Origin: CAMAVH01 sp035714115
Lineage (GTDB): Bacteria; Pseudomonadota; Alphaproteobacteria; SMXQ01
Direction: 5' to 3'
Assembly (NCBI GenBank): GCA_035714115.1
Contig: DASTMO010000048.1
Span: forward strand, 1-6,115
DNA: 6,115 nt
Positions 1 through 5,908 of this stretch are shown piece by piece. Position 1 is the first letter of the stretch. Every line of letters begins with the position of its first letter. The notes below the pieces were generated by a model. The model was given only the letters and a program-made list of their open reading frames with translations. It was not told the DNA's origin and searched no databases. The position numbers and the translations under genes are program-made.

Positions 1-384
1 TGGAGGTTCGGGTTTTTTCACCGGCACGGGCGCAGGCGCTGCTTTCGCCGGCTCGGGCTTCTTGGCGGGCTCGGGCTTTTTGGCAACCGGCGCGGGCTTC
101 GCGGCCTCGACCTTTTTGGCGGGCGCGGGCTTCGCGGCCTCGACCTTCTTGGCGGGCGCCGGTTCCGGCTTCTTAGCGGCAGCTTTGACGGGCGCGGCGG
201 CGGCTTTCTTGGCCACCGGCTTCTTCACCGCGGCGACGATTTTCTTGGCCACGGCTTTGATCTTGCTCGGGGCGGCGGATTTCTTGGCGGGCGTCGGCTT
301 CGGGGCTGGCTTCTTGCCGGCGGCGGGCTTCTTCACGGTCACCTTCTTTTTCGACGAACTGGGCTTTTTCGACGGGCTGGGCAC
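1..384 (-). CDS. Lys/Ala/Pro-rich N-terminal region, probable CarD/CdnL-family regulator (3' end outside window)
   Basis: The minus-strand frame from a GTG at 384-382 stays open to the window edge, giving 128 codons. The GTG is chosen because AAGGAG (391-396) lies six bases upstream and no ATG, GTG or TTG occurs in frame in the ~50 codons above it. About 36 of 128 residues are Lys, mostly as KK pairs spaced by Ala, Pro and Val; Glu appears only in the second half, and no aromatic or Arg residue is seen. This resembles histone-H1-like tails, which are disordered and bind DNA through charge. No folded domain is visible yet. The CarD/CdnL assignment, an RNA-polymerase-beta-binding factor that stabilises open promoter complexes, is inferred from the position just downstream of fdxA, a neighbourhood I recall from alphaproteobacteria, where some CarD proteins carry such extensions. 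Alternatives are a free-standing H1-like protein or another Lys-rich-tailed protein. The reading frame is well supported; the family is not. Confidence 0.6.
   Translation of the reverse strand, partial: MPSPSKKPSSSKKKVTVKKPAAGKKPAPKPTPAKKSAAPSKIKAVAKKIVAAVKKPVAKKAAAAPVKAAAKKPEPAPAKKVEAAKPAPAKKVEAAKPAPVAKKPEPAKKPEPAKAAPAPVPVKKPEPP
91..156 (-). repeat. 33-bp in-frame tandem repeat, two copies
   Basis: Positions 91-123 and 124-156 are identical except for one base (115 versus 148). Read on the minus strand they encode an 11-residue unit of the type PAKKVEAAKPA, twice. The change is synonymous (AAA versus AAG for Lys). It lies within the basic low-complexity region and probably arose by slippage or unequal exchange. 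Shorter KKPEPA units follow at about 46-84. Confidence 0.85.
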
Positions 385-390
385 GATGCG

Positions 391-396
391 CTCCTT
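391..396 (-). promoter_or_regulatory. Shine-Dalgarno AAGGAG for the GTG-started gene
   Basis: The minus strand reads AAGGAG, then six bases, then GTG at 384. It is the strongest ribosome binding site in the window and decides the start of the Lys-rich gene. The competing ATG at 430-428 belongs to another frame and has no comparable site. Confidence 0.75.
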
Positions 397-604
397 GCGG
401 CTGACCCGCGGACAAAACCATGATGGCCATGAATCCGGGGGTCGGGCCGAAACGCGAACCCCTTCAGTCGGCCATTCGGAGGCGACCGTTCGAGGGCGGG
501 CCGCCGATGCCTGTTTTGTTTCGAAGAGAGAACTTCCGCCGCCGGTTGGGGCCGCCGACCGAAGCATTCGCCAGGGGCTCAGGCACCCGGCGTCATTGCA
601 AAAA

Positions 605-634
605 ATTGTAACAGAAAAAGGCGCAAAATAACAG
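605..634 (-). promoter_or_regulatory. Candidate sigma-70-type promoter for the Lys-rich gene
   Basis: The minus strand has TACAAT at 610-605, five of six bases matching the -10 consensus, preceded at 18 bases by CTGTTA (634-629), a poor -35 with three of six matching. Transcription would start near 598, giving a leader of roughly 215 nt before the GTG. The weak -35 suggests dependence on an activator, or on CarD itself if that identification holds; both points are inference. Confidence 0.35.
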
Positions 635-635
635 C

Positions 636-667
636 CTTGCCGCCCCACGCCGGGGAATTGCGGCAAG
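636..667 (-). terminator. Strong interrupted hairpin: fdxA terminator or operator
   Basis: CTTGCCGC (636-643) pairs perfectly over eight bases with GCGGCAAG (660-667). A further inner helix of three to four CCC/GGG pairs (644-646 with 653-655) is set off by an AATT bulge at 656-659. On the minus strand the stem is followed by GCTGTTATTTT, a loose U-rich stretch not directly adjacent, so termination of the fdxA transcript is possible but imperfect. The element also abuts the candidate -35 at 629-634, so an operator role is an equal alternative. Confidence 0.4.
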
Positions 668-737
668 TTACTGATTTAAAATAATAAAAGTACTTCGAGA
701 GGAAAAACGATCCAGCTGCCGGCTGAGCAGCGCCCGC

Positions 738-764
738 ACATCGTTTCATTTCATGAAACGATGT
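738..764 (+). terminator. 12-bp perfect hairpin with plus-strand U-tract, just 3' of fdxA
   Basis: Bases 738-749 pair perfectly with 753-764 around a three-base loop. On the plus strand the stem runs straight into TTTTT (764-768), the intrinsic terminator layout, but no plus-strand gene precedes it. On the minus strand, where fdxA lies, the hairpin begins ten bases after the TGA and is followed by GCGGGCG rather than a U-tract. It may block antisense transcription into fdxA, protect the fdxA mRNA 3' end, or be a protein-binding dyad. Confidence 0.45.
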
Positions 765-774
765 TTTTGGGAGT

Positions 775-1113
775 TCAGTCCTGACCGCCCGGCTTGGGGC
801 TGAAGAACTTCTCGAACTTGCCCTCGACGCCCTTCATGGCGTCGGCATCGGCCGGCGCCGGCTTCTTGCGGGTGATATTGGGCCACTGGCCGGCATATTC
901 GCGGCCGAGCTCGACCCACTTCTCCAGACCGGCTTCGCTGTCCGGCAGGATCGCCTCGGCCGGGCATTCGGGCTCGCAGACGCCGCAATCGATGCATTCT
1001 TCCGGATTGATGACGAGCATGTTCTCGCCCTCGTAGAAGCAGTCCACCGGACAGACTTCGACGCAATCCATGTATTTGCAGCGGATGCAGTTGTCGGTGA
1101 CGACGTAGGTCAT
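775..1113 (-). CDS. fdxA: Ferredoxin FdxA, 7Fe [3Fe-4S][4Fe-4S] type
   Basis: A 112-residue soluble electron carrier closely resembling Azotobacter vinelandii ferredoxin I, which holds one [3Fe-4S] and one [4Fe-4S] cluster. Cysteines are seen at 9, 12, 17, 21, 25, 40, 43, 46 and 50 within CIRCKYMDCVEVCPVDC and CIDCGVCEPECP. By alignment with FdI, Cys 9, 17 and 50 ligate the 3Fe cluster, Cys 21, 40, 43 and 46 the 4Fe cluster, and Cys 12 and 25 would be free. The C-terminal extension with WPNIT and KKPAP matches the family, and length is close to the usual ~107. The ATG at 1113 is chosen because the conserved N-terminus MTYVVTDNC starts there and AGGA (1121-1124) sits seven bases upstream; an in-frame ATG at 1167 would add 18 unconserved residues. 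The redox partner is not visible here. It lies 159 bp after hslR with a dyad between, so it may have its own promoter. Confidence 0.95.
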   Translation of the reverse strand: MTYVVTDNCIRCKYMDCVEVCPVDCFYEGENMLVINPEECIDCGVCEPECPAEAILPDSEAGLEKWVELGREYAGQWPNITRKKPAPADADAMKGVEGKFEKFFSPKPGGQD

Positions 1114-1204
1114 GGCGCGATCCTGGCTCTCGAACAGCACGTGTGTTGGGTGGCAGGGGAGTATCACAGCGCCCCCAGCGCCGCAACTGCTCCCACAAGC
1201 CGCT

Positions 1205-1229
1205 CTGTAAAATCTATCTGATTTTACAG
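1205..1229. promoter_or_regulatory. AT-rich 10-bp dyad upstream of fdxA, possible operator
   Basis: CTGTAAAATC (1205-1214) and GATTTTACAG (1220-1229) form a perfect 10-bp inverted repeat around TATCT. It stands out as an AT-rich element in GC-rich surroundings, 92 bp upstream of the fdxA start. Neither strand has a following U-tract, so it is a poor terminator. The spacing of the half-sites suits a dimeric regulator such as an iron, redox or nitric-oxide sensor, but it does not match a consensus I can name with confidence. Binding of a regulator is inference. Confidence 0.45.
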
Positions 1230-1256
1230 GTTGAACTGCGTGTTTAGTGGTTCTGT

Positions 1257-1271
1257 CGCGCCAAAGGCGCG
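1257..1271 (-). other. GC-only hairpin directly after hslR stop
   Basis: CGCGCC (1257-1262) pairs with GGCGCG (1266-1271) around a three-base loop, starting one base after the TAG of hslR. On the minus strand it is followed by ACAGAACC with no U-tract, so it is more likely an mRNA 3'-end stabiliser or processing stop than an intrinsic terminator. A six-base G/C stem is not rare at this base composition. Confidence 0.3.
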
Positions 1272-1272
1272 C

Positions 1273-1689
1273 CTAGTCATTCTTAAGCCGGGCGATCGCC
1301 CGGCGATCTGCTTTCGTCGGCCGGCCGGCGCCGGGATCGCGCGGCGCCACCGGTTCCTCCTCGGGCGGGCGCGGCCCCCGCTCGGCGGGCGGCGCGAGAT
1401 CCTCATAGAGTTCGGCGGCAAGCGGCGGCGACAGGCGGCGCTCGCTTAAAGCTTTGACACGCAGCACCCGCACCTGGCCCTTGGCCGCGCCATGACCCAG
1501 CACGAAGGTCAGCACGTCGCCGACGCGAATGGCGTAATGCGCCTTGCGCACCGGCTGCGCCGGACCGCCCTGCGCGCCGATCCGCAGGCCCGTCGCTTCG
1601 CAAAAATCGCTGGCGAGCGCCCGCGTCTTGAAGAAGCGCGCGCACCACAGCCATTTGTCGAGACGTTGAGAAGCGACGCCTTCCGCCAT
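1273..1689 (-). CDS. hslR: S4-domain RNA-binding protein, Hsp15 (HslR) type
   Basis: A 138-residue cytoplasmic protein. The S4 RNA-binding fold occupies roughly residues 8-66, opening with QRLDKWLWCARFFKTRALA (8-26), nearly the same as the start of Escherichia coli Hsp15. The basic C-terminus with GRPTKADRRAIARLKND also follows the Hsp15 pattern, and the length is similar (133 in E. coli). E. coli Hsp15 binds stalled 50S subunits that carry a nascent chain on tRNA and helps recycle them; the same role here is inferred. A Pro/Glu-rich linker (about 100-118) separates the S4 domain from the basic tail. The ATG at 1689 lies six bases after the helicase TAA at 1696; AAGG, overlapping that stop codon, is the only Shine-Dalgarno-like sequence, so translational coupling is likely. 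It should share a transcript with the helicase. Confidence 0.9.
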   Translation of the reverse strand: MAEGVASQRLDKWLWCARFFKTRALASDFCEATGLRIGAQGGPAQPVRKAHYAIRVGDVLTFVLGHGAAKGQVRVLRVKALSERRLSPPLAAELYEDLAPPAERGPRPPEEEPVAPRDPGAGRPTKADRRAIARLKND

Positions 1690-1695
1690 GCCGCC

Positions 1696-4600
1696 TTAGG
1701 ACTCGCTCGGCTCGCGCGACTTCTTGGCGGCGAGCAGCGCGCCAAGCTTGGCGAAAGGCGAATCGGGATCGACGCTCGGCTTGGGATCGCTGTAGCTGCG
1801 CGGCGCGCGGTCGCCACGATCCTCGCGGCGCGGCCCTCTAGGCCCCTTGTTATTGAAGGAGGCATCGCGAGGGCGATCGCCAAAAGACTTGCTATCGCGC
1901 GGCTTGCCGTCTCGCGGACGGTCGGATCGCGGACGATCTTCGCGCGGCTTTGCCTGCGCGCCTTCGGGGCGCGGCGCCGGCTCCTTCATCGGCGGAATGA
2001 TCCAAACTTTTTTCGGTCGCTCCGCCTTCGGTTTCGCAGCCGGCGCAGCAGCAACCGTCGCGCCATCGGCGCCGACAGCACCCTCCGGCTTCTTTTTGCG
2101 GCGGCGGCGACGCTTCTTCTTCGCCGCATCGGCCGCCGGCGCGGCGCCCTCGGCCGCAGCTTCATTCGATGGCACTTCGGTCGGCGCGGCTTCGGAAGCG
2201 GTGTCACCTTCGACAACCGACGCGGCGACGTCACCGCTTTCAGACGCGGCAGCTTCGCTCGCAGCAACTTCAGTCAATGTCGCGACAGCCGCGCCCTCGC
2301 CCACCGGCTTCTTCTTGCGGCGGCGGCGACGCTTCTTCTTGGCCGGCGCATCGCCGGCACCTTCAGCCGATGCCGCTTCAGTCGCGACAGATTCGCCCTC
2401 GATAGAGGCTTCAACTACGGGCGTTTCCGCGCTGGTTTCCGCGCTCGTCTCTTGCGGCGCCGGCGTGTCCTGGCGCTGATCCTGCTGTCTGTTCTGAGCA
2501 GGCTCCGCCTTCTTGGGCTTGTTGCCCGCCTTGTTGCCCATGGCGCGGCGCGCTTTCGGCGAACGGCCGTTGAACAGCACGCTGCCGTCCGCCGCGGCGA
2601 GCAGCTTGATGCCGAGCGAGGTGACCATCGCCGGCAATTCGCCGAGCATGACGCCGGCCAGCGCGGCCAGCTCGTCGTTCGGCGGGAACGGGCCTTGGCG
2701 CCCAAGCGAACGCAGCGCATAGGCGAACTTCTCGGCCTGATCGAGGCGCAAGGCGCGCGAACCGAAGCCCATGTAGCCGACGGCGCGCAGTTGCTCCGCG
2801 CTCGGCTTGGCGCCTTCACCATCAAGCGCGACGCTCGCCTGGCCGGCGAGCAGCAGCGGCGGCAAAGCCGGCGCGTCTGCATGAAACACTTTCCACAACA
2901 GCGCGCGCTTCTTCACGGCGCGGCCGCCGAACAATTGCGGCATGAACAGATGCAGCGCGCCGACGCGCACCCCATGTTGCGCCAGCTTCTTGCGGCCCTC
3001 TTCGTCGAGCGCGCCGAGCTGCGCCGCCACCGCATCGCGCTGCACCGTGCCGAGGCCTTCCATGATCTGGAACAACAGCCCGCGCAACGCGCCGGGCAAT
3101 TCGGCGTTCTCGCTCGCACCGCGCAAGGCGAGGAGCGGACCGACATCGCGCTGCAGCCGTTTGGCGATCCAGTCGGTCAGCTTCTGCTTGAGCGCCGCTT
3201 GCTGCTCGCCATCCAACAGATCGCTCGGCAGCAGACGCACCTCGGGGCTCAGCATGTCGCGGCCGGGGCCGAGATCGGCGACGGCTTCGCCGCGCCACAA
3301 AAGCTTGCCGTCGGCCTCGAGGGAAATCTCACCAGGGGTGTTGTCTTGCGTCATGTCCGCCACTCGTTTCGCGATCTCGCCGCGGAGCGCGCGCCCCGCC
3401 GCATGGACCAGCGCGCGCGCGGCGCGCCGGTCGTCGGGATGTTGTACCGCCGAATCGGGCCGAAAGCGAAATCCCGCGAGCTGGCCGACATAATGGCCCT
3501 CCACGGCGACCCCGCCATCGGTCCCCACCGAAGAATATAACGCGCCGGGATCCTGCAGCCGTTTGGTCAGCACAGCGGCGCGCTTATCGACAAACCGCTG
3601 GGTCAGGCGCTCGTGCAGGGCGTCCGACAGCCGGTCTTCCAGGGTGCGGGCCAGCCCCTGCCATTGCAGAGGATCCCTGGTCCAGCCGTCGCGCTGGGCG
3701 ATGTAGTTCCAGGTGCGGACATGGTCGATGCGCGCCGTCAGGGTGTCGATATCGCCATCCGTGCGGTCGAGCCGCGTGATCTGGCCGGCCACCCAGTCTT
3801 CGGGCAGGCAACCCTCCGGCCCGACGAGATGCTGGAAGATGCGGGCGAGCAACCGGCCATGGGCTTCGCCCAAGGCATGGCGGAAGTCCGGCACTTGGCA
3901 GACTTCCCATAGCAGCTTCAGACGCGAGGGCCGGTCGGCCAGTTTGGCGATGTCGCGGTCCCCCGCGAGCTGCGCCAGCGCCAACTGGTCGTCGGCATCG
4001 CCCTTGCGGATCAGGTCGGCCATCTCGGGCGGCGCGTCGAGCGATTTCTTCAGCGCCTCGATCGAGGAGAAGTTCAGTTCGCGCGCGCGCCAGAAGATGC
4101 TTTTGACCGTCGGGAAGCGATGGTTCTCGATGGCGTCGATAACATGCGGCTCGAGCGCGCCGACATCGGCCGTGGTGCCGAAGGTGCCGTCGTTCATATG
4201 GCGGCCGGCGCGCCCGGCGATCTGGCCGAGCTCGTTCGGCTGCAAGGGCCGCATGGCATGACCGTCGAACTTGCGCACGCCGGCGAAGGCGACGTGATTG
4301 ACGTCCATGTTCAGGCCCATGCCGATGGCATCGGTGGCGACGAGATAATCCACCTCGCCGGCCTGGAACATCGCCACCTGGGCGTTGCGCGTACGCGGGG
4401 AGAGCGCGCCGAGCACCACCGCCGCGCCGCCGCGCTGGCGGCGAATCAGCTCGGCGATGCCGTAGACGTCGGCCGCCGAGAAAGCCACGGTCGCGCTGCG
4501 CGGCGGCAAGCGCGTGATCTTCTTCGGCCCGGCGTATGTGAGCTGCGAGAAGCGCGGCCGGGCGATGAACTCGACGTTCGGCACCAGGCGCTGAATTAGC

Positions 4601-4995
4601 GGCTTCATCGTGTCCGAACCGAGGAACATCGTCTCGTCGCGGCCGCGCGCATGCAGCAGGCGGTCGGTGAAGATATGGCCGCGCTCGCGGTCGGCGCAGA
4701 GCTGGATCTCGTCGATGGCGAGGAAGCCGACCTCGCGTTCGAGCGGCATGGATTCGACGGTGCAGAAGAAATAGGTGGCGCGCGCCGGGACGATCTTCTC
4801 TTCGCCCGTCACCAGCGCCACGGCCTCGACGCCCTTGATGGCGCGCACGCGGTCGTAATTCTCGCGCGCCAGCAGGCGCAGCGGAAAGCCGATCATGCCG
4901 GTGCGGTGGCCGAGCATGCGCTCGATGGCGAGGTGGGTCTTGCCGGTGTTGGTCGGCCCCAACACGGCCACGACCTTGGAATCGGCAGCAGTCAT
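1696..4995 (-). CDS. SUV3-like superfamily 2 DExH RNA helicase with long disordered tail
   Basis: A 1099-residue ATP-dependent helicase. Visible motifs: Walker A GPTNTGKT (13-20), the Ia region GFPLRLLARENYDR (36-49), TGEE (63-66), CTVE (78-81), motif II DEIQ (95-98), motif III GSD (126-128), motif V TDAIGMGLN (221-229) and motif VI QIAGRAGRH (258-266). This set, notably GPTNTGKT with DEIQ, is that of SUV3, which unwinds RNA and in mitochondria partners polynucleotide phosphorylase. A helical family-specific region follows to about residue 818. Residues ~819-1099 are low-complexity: Ala/Glu/Ser stretches, two KKKRRRRRKKKP blocks (886-897 and 959-970), an Arg/Asp/Pro-rich RPRD region (~1035-1075), and a final DSPFAKLGALLAAKK segment that looks conserved. 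The ATG at 4995 puts Walker A at residue 13, as usual, but no Shine-Dalgarno is visible. It begins 61 bp after the DUF1223 stop and is followed by hslR after six bases. RNA turnover or ribosome-linked work is likely; the exact substrate is unknown. Confidence 0.93.
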   Translation of the reverse strand: MTAADSKVVAVLGPTNTGKTHLAIERMLGHRTGMIGFPLRLLARENYDRVRAIKGVEAVALVTGEEKIVPARATYFFCTVESMPLEREVGFLAIDEIQLCADRERGHIFTDRLLHARGRDETMFLGSDTMKPLIQRLVPNVEFIARPRFSQLTYAGPKKITRLPPRSATVAFSAADVYGIAELIRRQRGGAAVVLGALSPRTRNAQVAMFQAGEVDYLVATDAIGMGLNMDVNHVAFAGVRKFDGHAMRPLQPNELGQIAGRAGRHMNDGTFGTTADVGALEPHVIDAIENHRFPTVKSIFWRARELNFSSIEALKKSLDAPPEMADLIRKGDADDQLALAQLAGDRDIAKLADRPSRLKLLWEVCQVPDFRHALGEAHGRLLARIFQHLVGPEGCLPEDWVAGQITRLDRTDGDIDTLTARIDHVRTWNYIAQRDGWTRDPLQWQGLARTLEDRLSDALHERLTQRFVDKRAAVLTKRLQDPGALYSSVGTDGGVAVEGHYVGQLAGFRFRPDSAVQHPDDRRAARALVHAAGRALRGEIAKRVADMTQDNTPGEISLEADGKLLWRGEAVADLGPGRDMLSPEVRLLPSDLLDGEQQAALKQKLTDWIAKRLQRDVGPLLALRGASENAELPGALRGLLFQIMEGLGTVQRDAVAAQLGALDEEGRKKLAQHGVRVGALHLFMPQLFGGRAVKKRALLWKVFHADAPALPPLLLAGQASVALDGEGAKPSAEQLRAVGYMGFGSRALRLDQAEKFAYALRSLGRQGPFPPNDELAALAGVMLGELPAMVTSLGIKLLAAADGSVLFNGRSPKARRAMGNKAGNKPKKAEPAQNRQQDQRQDTPAPQETSAETSAETPVVEASIEGESVATEAASAEGAGDAPAKKKRRRRRKKKPVGEGAAVATLTEVAASEAAASESGDVAASVVEGDTASEAAPTEVPSNEAAAEGAAPAADAAKKKRRRRRKKKPEGAVGADGATVAAAPAAKPKAERPKKVWIIPPMKEPAPRPEGAQAKPREDRPRSDRPRDGKPRDSKSFGDRPRDASFNNKGPRGPRREDRGDRAPRSYSDPKPSVDPDSPFAKLGALLAAKKSREPSES
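2085..2121 (-). repeat. Second copy of the Lys/Arg module in the helicase tail
   Basis: This 37-bp stretch matches 2304-2340 at 36 of 37 bases and encodes the K3-R5-K3-P block at residues 959-970. It lies 219 bp (73 codons) from the other copy, in frame. The single difference is synonymous (AAA versus AAG). Confidence 0.85.
2304..2340 (-). repeat. First copy of the Lys/Arg module in the helicase tail
   Basis: Encodes K3-R5-K3-P at residues 886-897. The flanks of both copies are Ala/Gly/Glu-rich and only loosely similar, so either a larger duplication has diverged around a constrained core, or the core was copied alone. Confidence 0.85.
2423..2446 (-). repeat. 12-bp tandem repeat encoding ETSA units
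   Basis: Positions 2423-2434 and 2435-2446 differ only in the last base and encode repeated ETSAET residues at about 851-858 of the helicase tail. It is a small slippage-type repeat in the disordered region. Confidence 0.6.
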
Positions 4996-5056
4996 GGCGC
5001 AAAGATCGTGCGGAGGCGCGCAGAAAGCAAGGCCGGCGCAGAGCCGAGCCGCAGGC

Positions 5057-5899
5057 TCAGTTCCCGGGCTGTTCCGGGCCGGTCAGCGGCATCGGCAGGC
5101 GGGCGGCGGCGATGATCGGGCCGACTTTGCCGACCTGCAGCAGCACGGCGGCGTTGCCGTAGCCAGCGGCAATCTCGCCGGCCAGGTTCAGCATCAGCGT
5201 CTGGGCCTTGCCTTCCCATTCGCCGACCGGGCGCATGGCGCGCACGACGTTGTAATTGGTCAGCGTCTTGCCGCGGTTCTCGCCGCGCTCGACGGCGCTG
5301 GTGTGCGATCCGTCATAGGCGACGAGCCAGATGGTGGCGGCGCGCGGGCTGTGGTTGGGCTCGCCCTTGGCCGGCGCGGGCGCGGCGGGCAGCACCAGCT
5401 TCACTTCGTTGATCGCGCCGGGATAGACGCGCAGCGGCAGCTTCTTGTCGATGGCGCGACGCGCATCGACGAGCATCGCTTCGACCGCTTCGCGATTGGA
5501 GCCGACGTCTTGCGCTTTGCCGTCCACGACGATCTGCGGCGTATAGACGTAGCGCGCGCCGAGACTGTTGGCGTAGGCCTTCTGGCGTTTGCTCGCCATG
5601 GCGCTGGAGAACGGATCCTTCCAGCCCATGTAGTTCCAGTAATCGACATGCTGCGACAGCGCGAGTACGCCTTTGCGCTGCACGATCTCCGACAGATAGG
5701 TATCGGCCGGCGGGCAGGAGGCGCAACCTTGCGAGGTGAACAGCTCGACCACGACCAACGGCTCGGCCTGGGCTGCCTCGGCGCGCGGCGTATCGCCGAG
5801 CGCGAGCGAGGCGCCCGCCAACGCGGCGAGCATGGTGCCGCGCAAAGCGAGGCTCGCGCGTAGGGCGGTCAGGCCGGTTATGGAGGCTGTTGCGGTCAT
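5057..5899 (-). CDS. Exported DUF1223 thioredoxin-fold protein
   Basis: A 280-residue protein recognised as DUF1223 by VVELFTSQGCASCPPAD, with a CxxC pair at Cys59 and Cys62, HVDYWNYMGW (84-93), and YTPQIVVDG (119-127) with the likely cis-proline of the thioredoxin fold. A hydrophobic stretch (~22-35) followed by AEA (40-42) looks like a signal peptide cut after Ala42, so the protein should act in the periplasm. Family members are uncharacterised as far as I know; thiol redox or metal handling is plausible from the fold and CxxC, not shown. The ATG at 5899 gives a long n-region with Arg residues, whereas the alternative Met23 would leave no positive charge before the hydrophobic stretch. There is no Shine-Dalgarno: the bases before ATG read TTTCTAGG, with AGG touching the start codon. 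It sits 163 bp after aconitase, behind a terminator, so it should have its own promoter. Confidence 0.88.
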   Translation of the reverse strand: MTATASITGLTALRASLALRGTMLAALAGASLALGDTPRAEAAQAEPLVVVELFTSQGCASCPPADTYLSEIVQRKGVLALSQHVDYWNYMGWKDPFSSAMASKRQKAYANSLGARYVYTPQIVVDGKAQDVGSNREAVEAMLVDARRAIDKKLPLRVYPGAINEVKLVLPAAPAPAKGEPNHSPRAATIWLVAYDGSHTSAVERGENRGKTLTNYNVVRAMRPVGEWEGKAQTLMLNLAGEIAAGYGNAAVLLQVGKVGPIIAAARLPMPLTGPEQPGN

Positions 5900-5908
5900 C
5901 CTAGAAAG

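Larger units (their letters stand above)
385..774. other. 390-bp intergenic region between fdxA and the Lys-rich gene
   Basis: No gene is supported here. In minus-strand order it holds: a 12-bp hairpin just after fdxA (738-764); a small 5-bp hairpin (715-731) followed after eight bases by TTTTT (703-707), too weak to call; an AT-rich island (about 668-708) with the palindrome AAGTACTT at 688-695; a strong interrupted hairpin (636-667); a candidate promoter (605-634); and a GC-rich leader of about 210 nt to the GTG. The leader contains an ATG at 430-428 that opens an 85-codon frame overlapping the start of the Lys-rich gene in another register. No known riboswitch class was recognised. Confidence 0.7.

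Noticed and set aside
62..631. 189-codon plus-strand frame rich in Gly/Phe/Ala/Leu
   Set aside because: It is the complement of the Lys/Ala/Pro repeats; its Phe/Leu bias simply mirrors Lys codons. It also crosses the promoter and leader region.
1114..1167. Longer fdxA start at ATG 1167
   Set aside because: It would add 18 residues absent from FdI-type ferredoxins; the ATG at 1113 has a Shine-Dalgarno and the conserved N-terminus.
1288..1303. 16-bp perfect palindrome CCGGGCGATCGCCCGG
   Set aside because: It lies inside hslR and encodes part of the conserved basic C-terminus. GCGATCGC-type words arise easily in GC-rich coding sequence; two scattered occurrences do not make a repeat family.
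1492..3540. 682-codon plus-strand open frame
   Set aside because: It lies opposite the helicase and hslR, is an Arg/Ala/Leu-rich by-product of GC-rich codon use, has no recognisable domain, and conflicts with clear helicase motifs and a conserved S4 protein on the other strand.
3584..5002. 472-codon minus-strand frame over the N-terminal half of the helicase
   Set aside because: Shifted register of the helicase gene, Arg-rich and without motifs.
5041..5059. Small hairpin over the DUF1223 stop (GAGCC-TGC-GGCTC on the minus strand)
   Set aside because: A five-pair stem with no U-tract, expected by chance at this composition; not a credible terminator.
4895..5863. 322-codon plus-strand frame antisense to DUF1223
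   Set aside because: It overlaps the DUF1223 gene, which has clear family motifs and a signal peptide; the plus-strand translation is compositional and unrecognisable.
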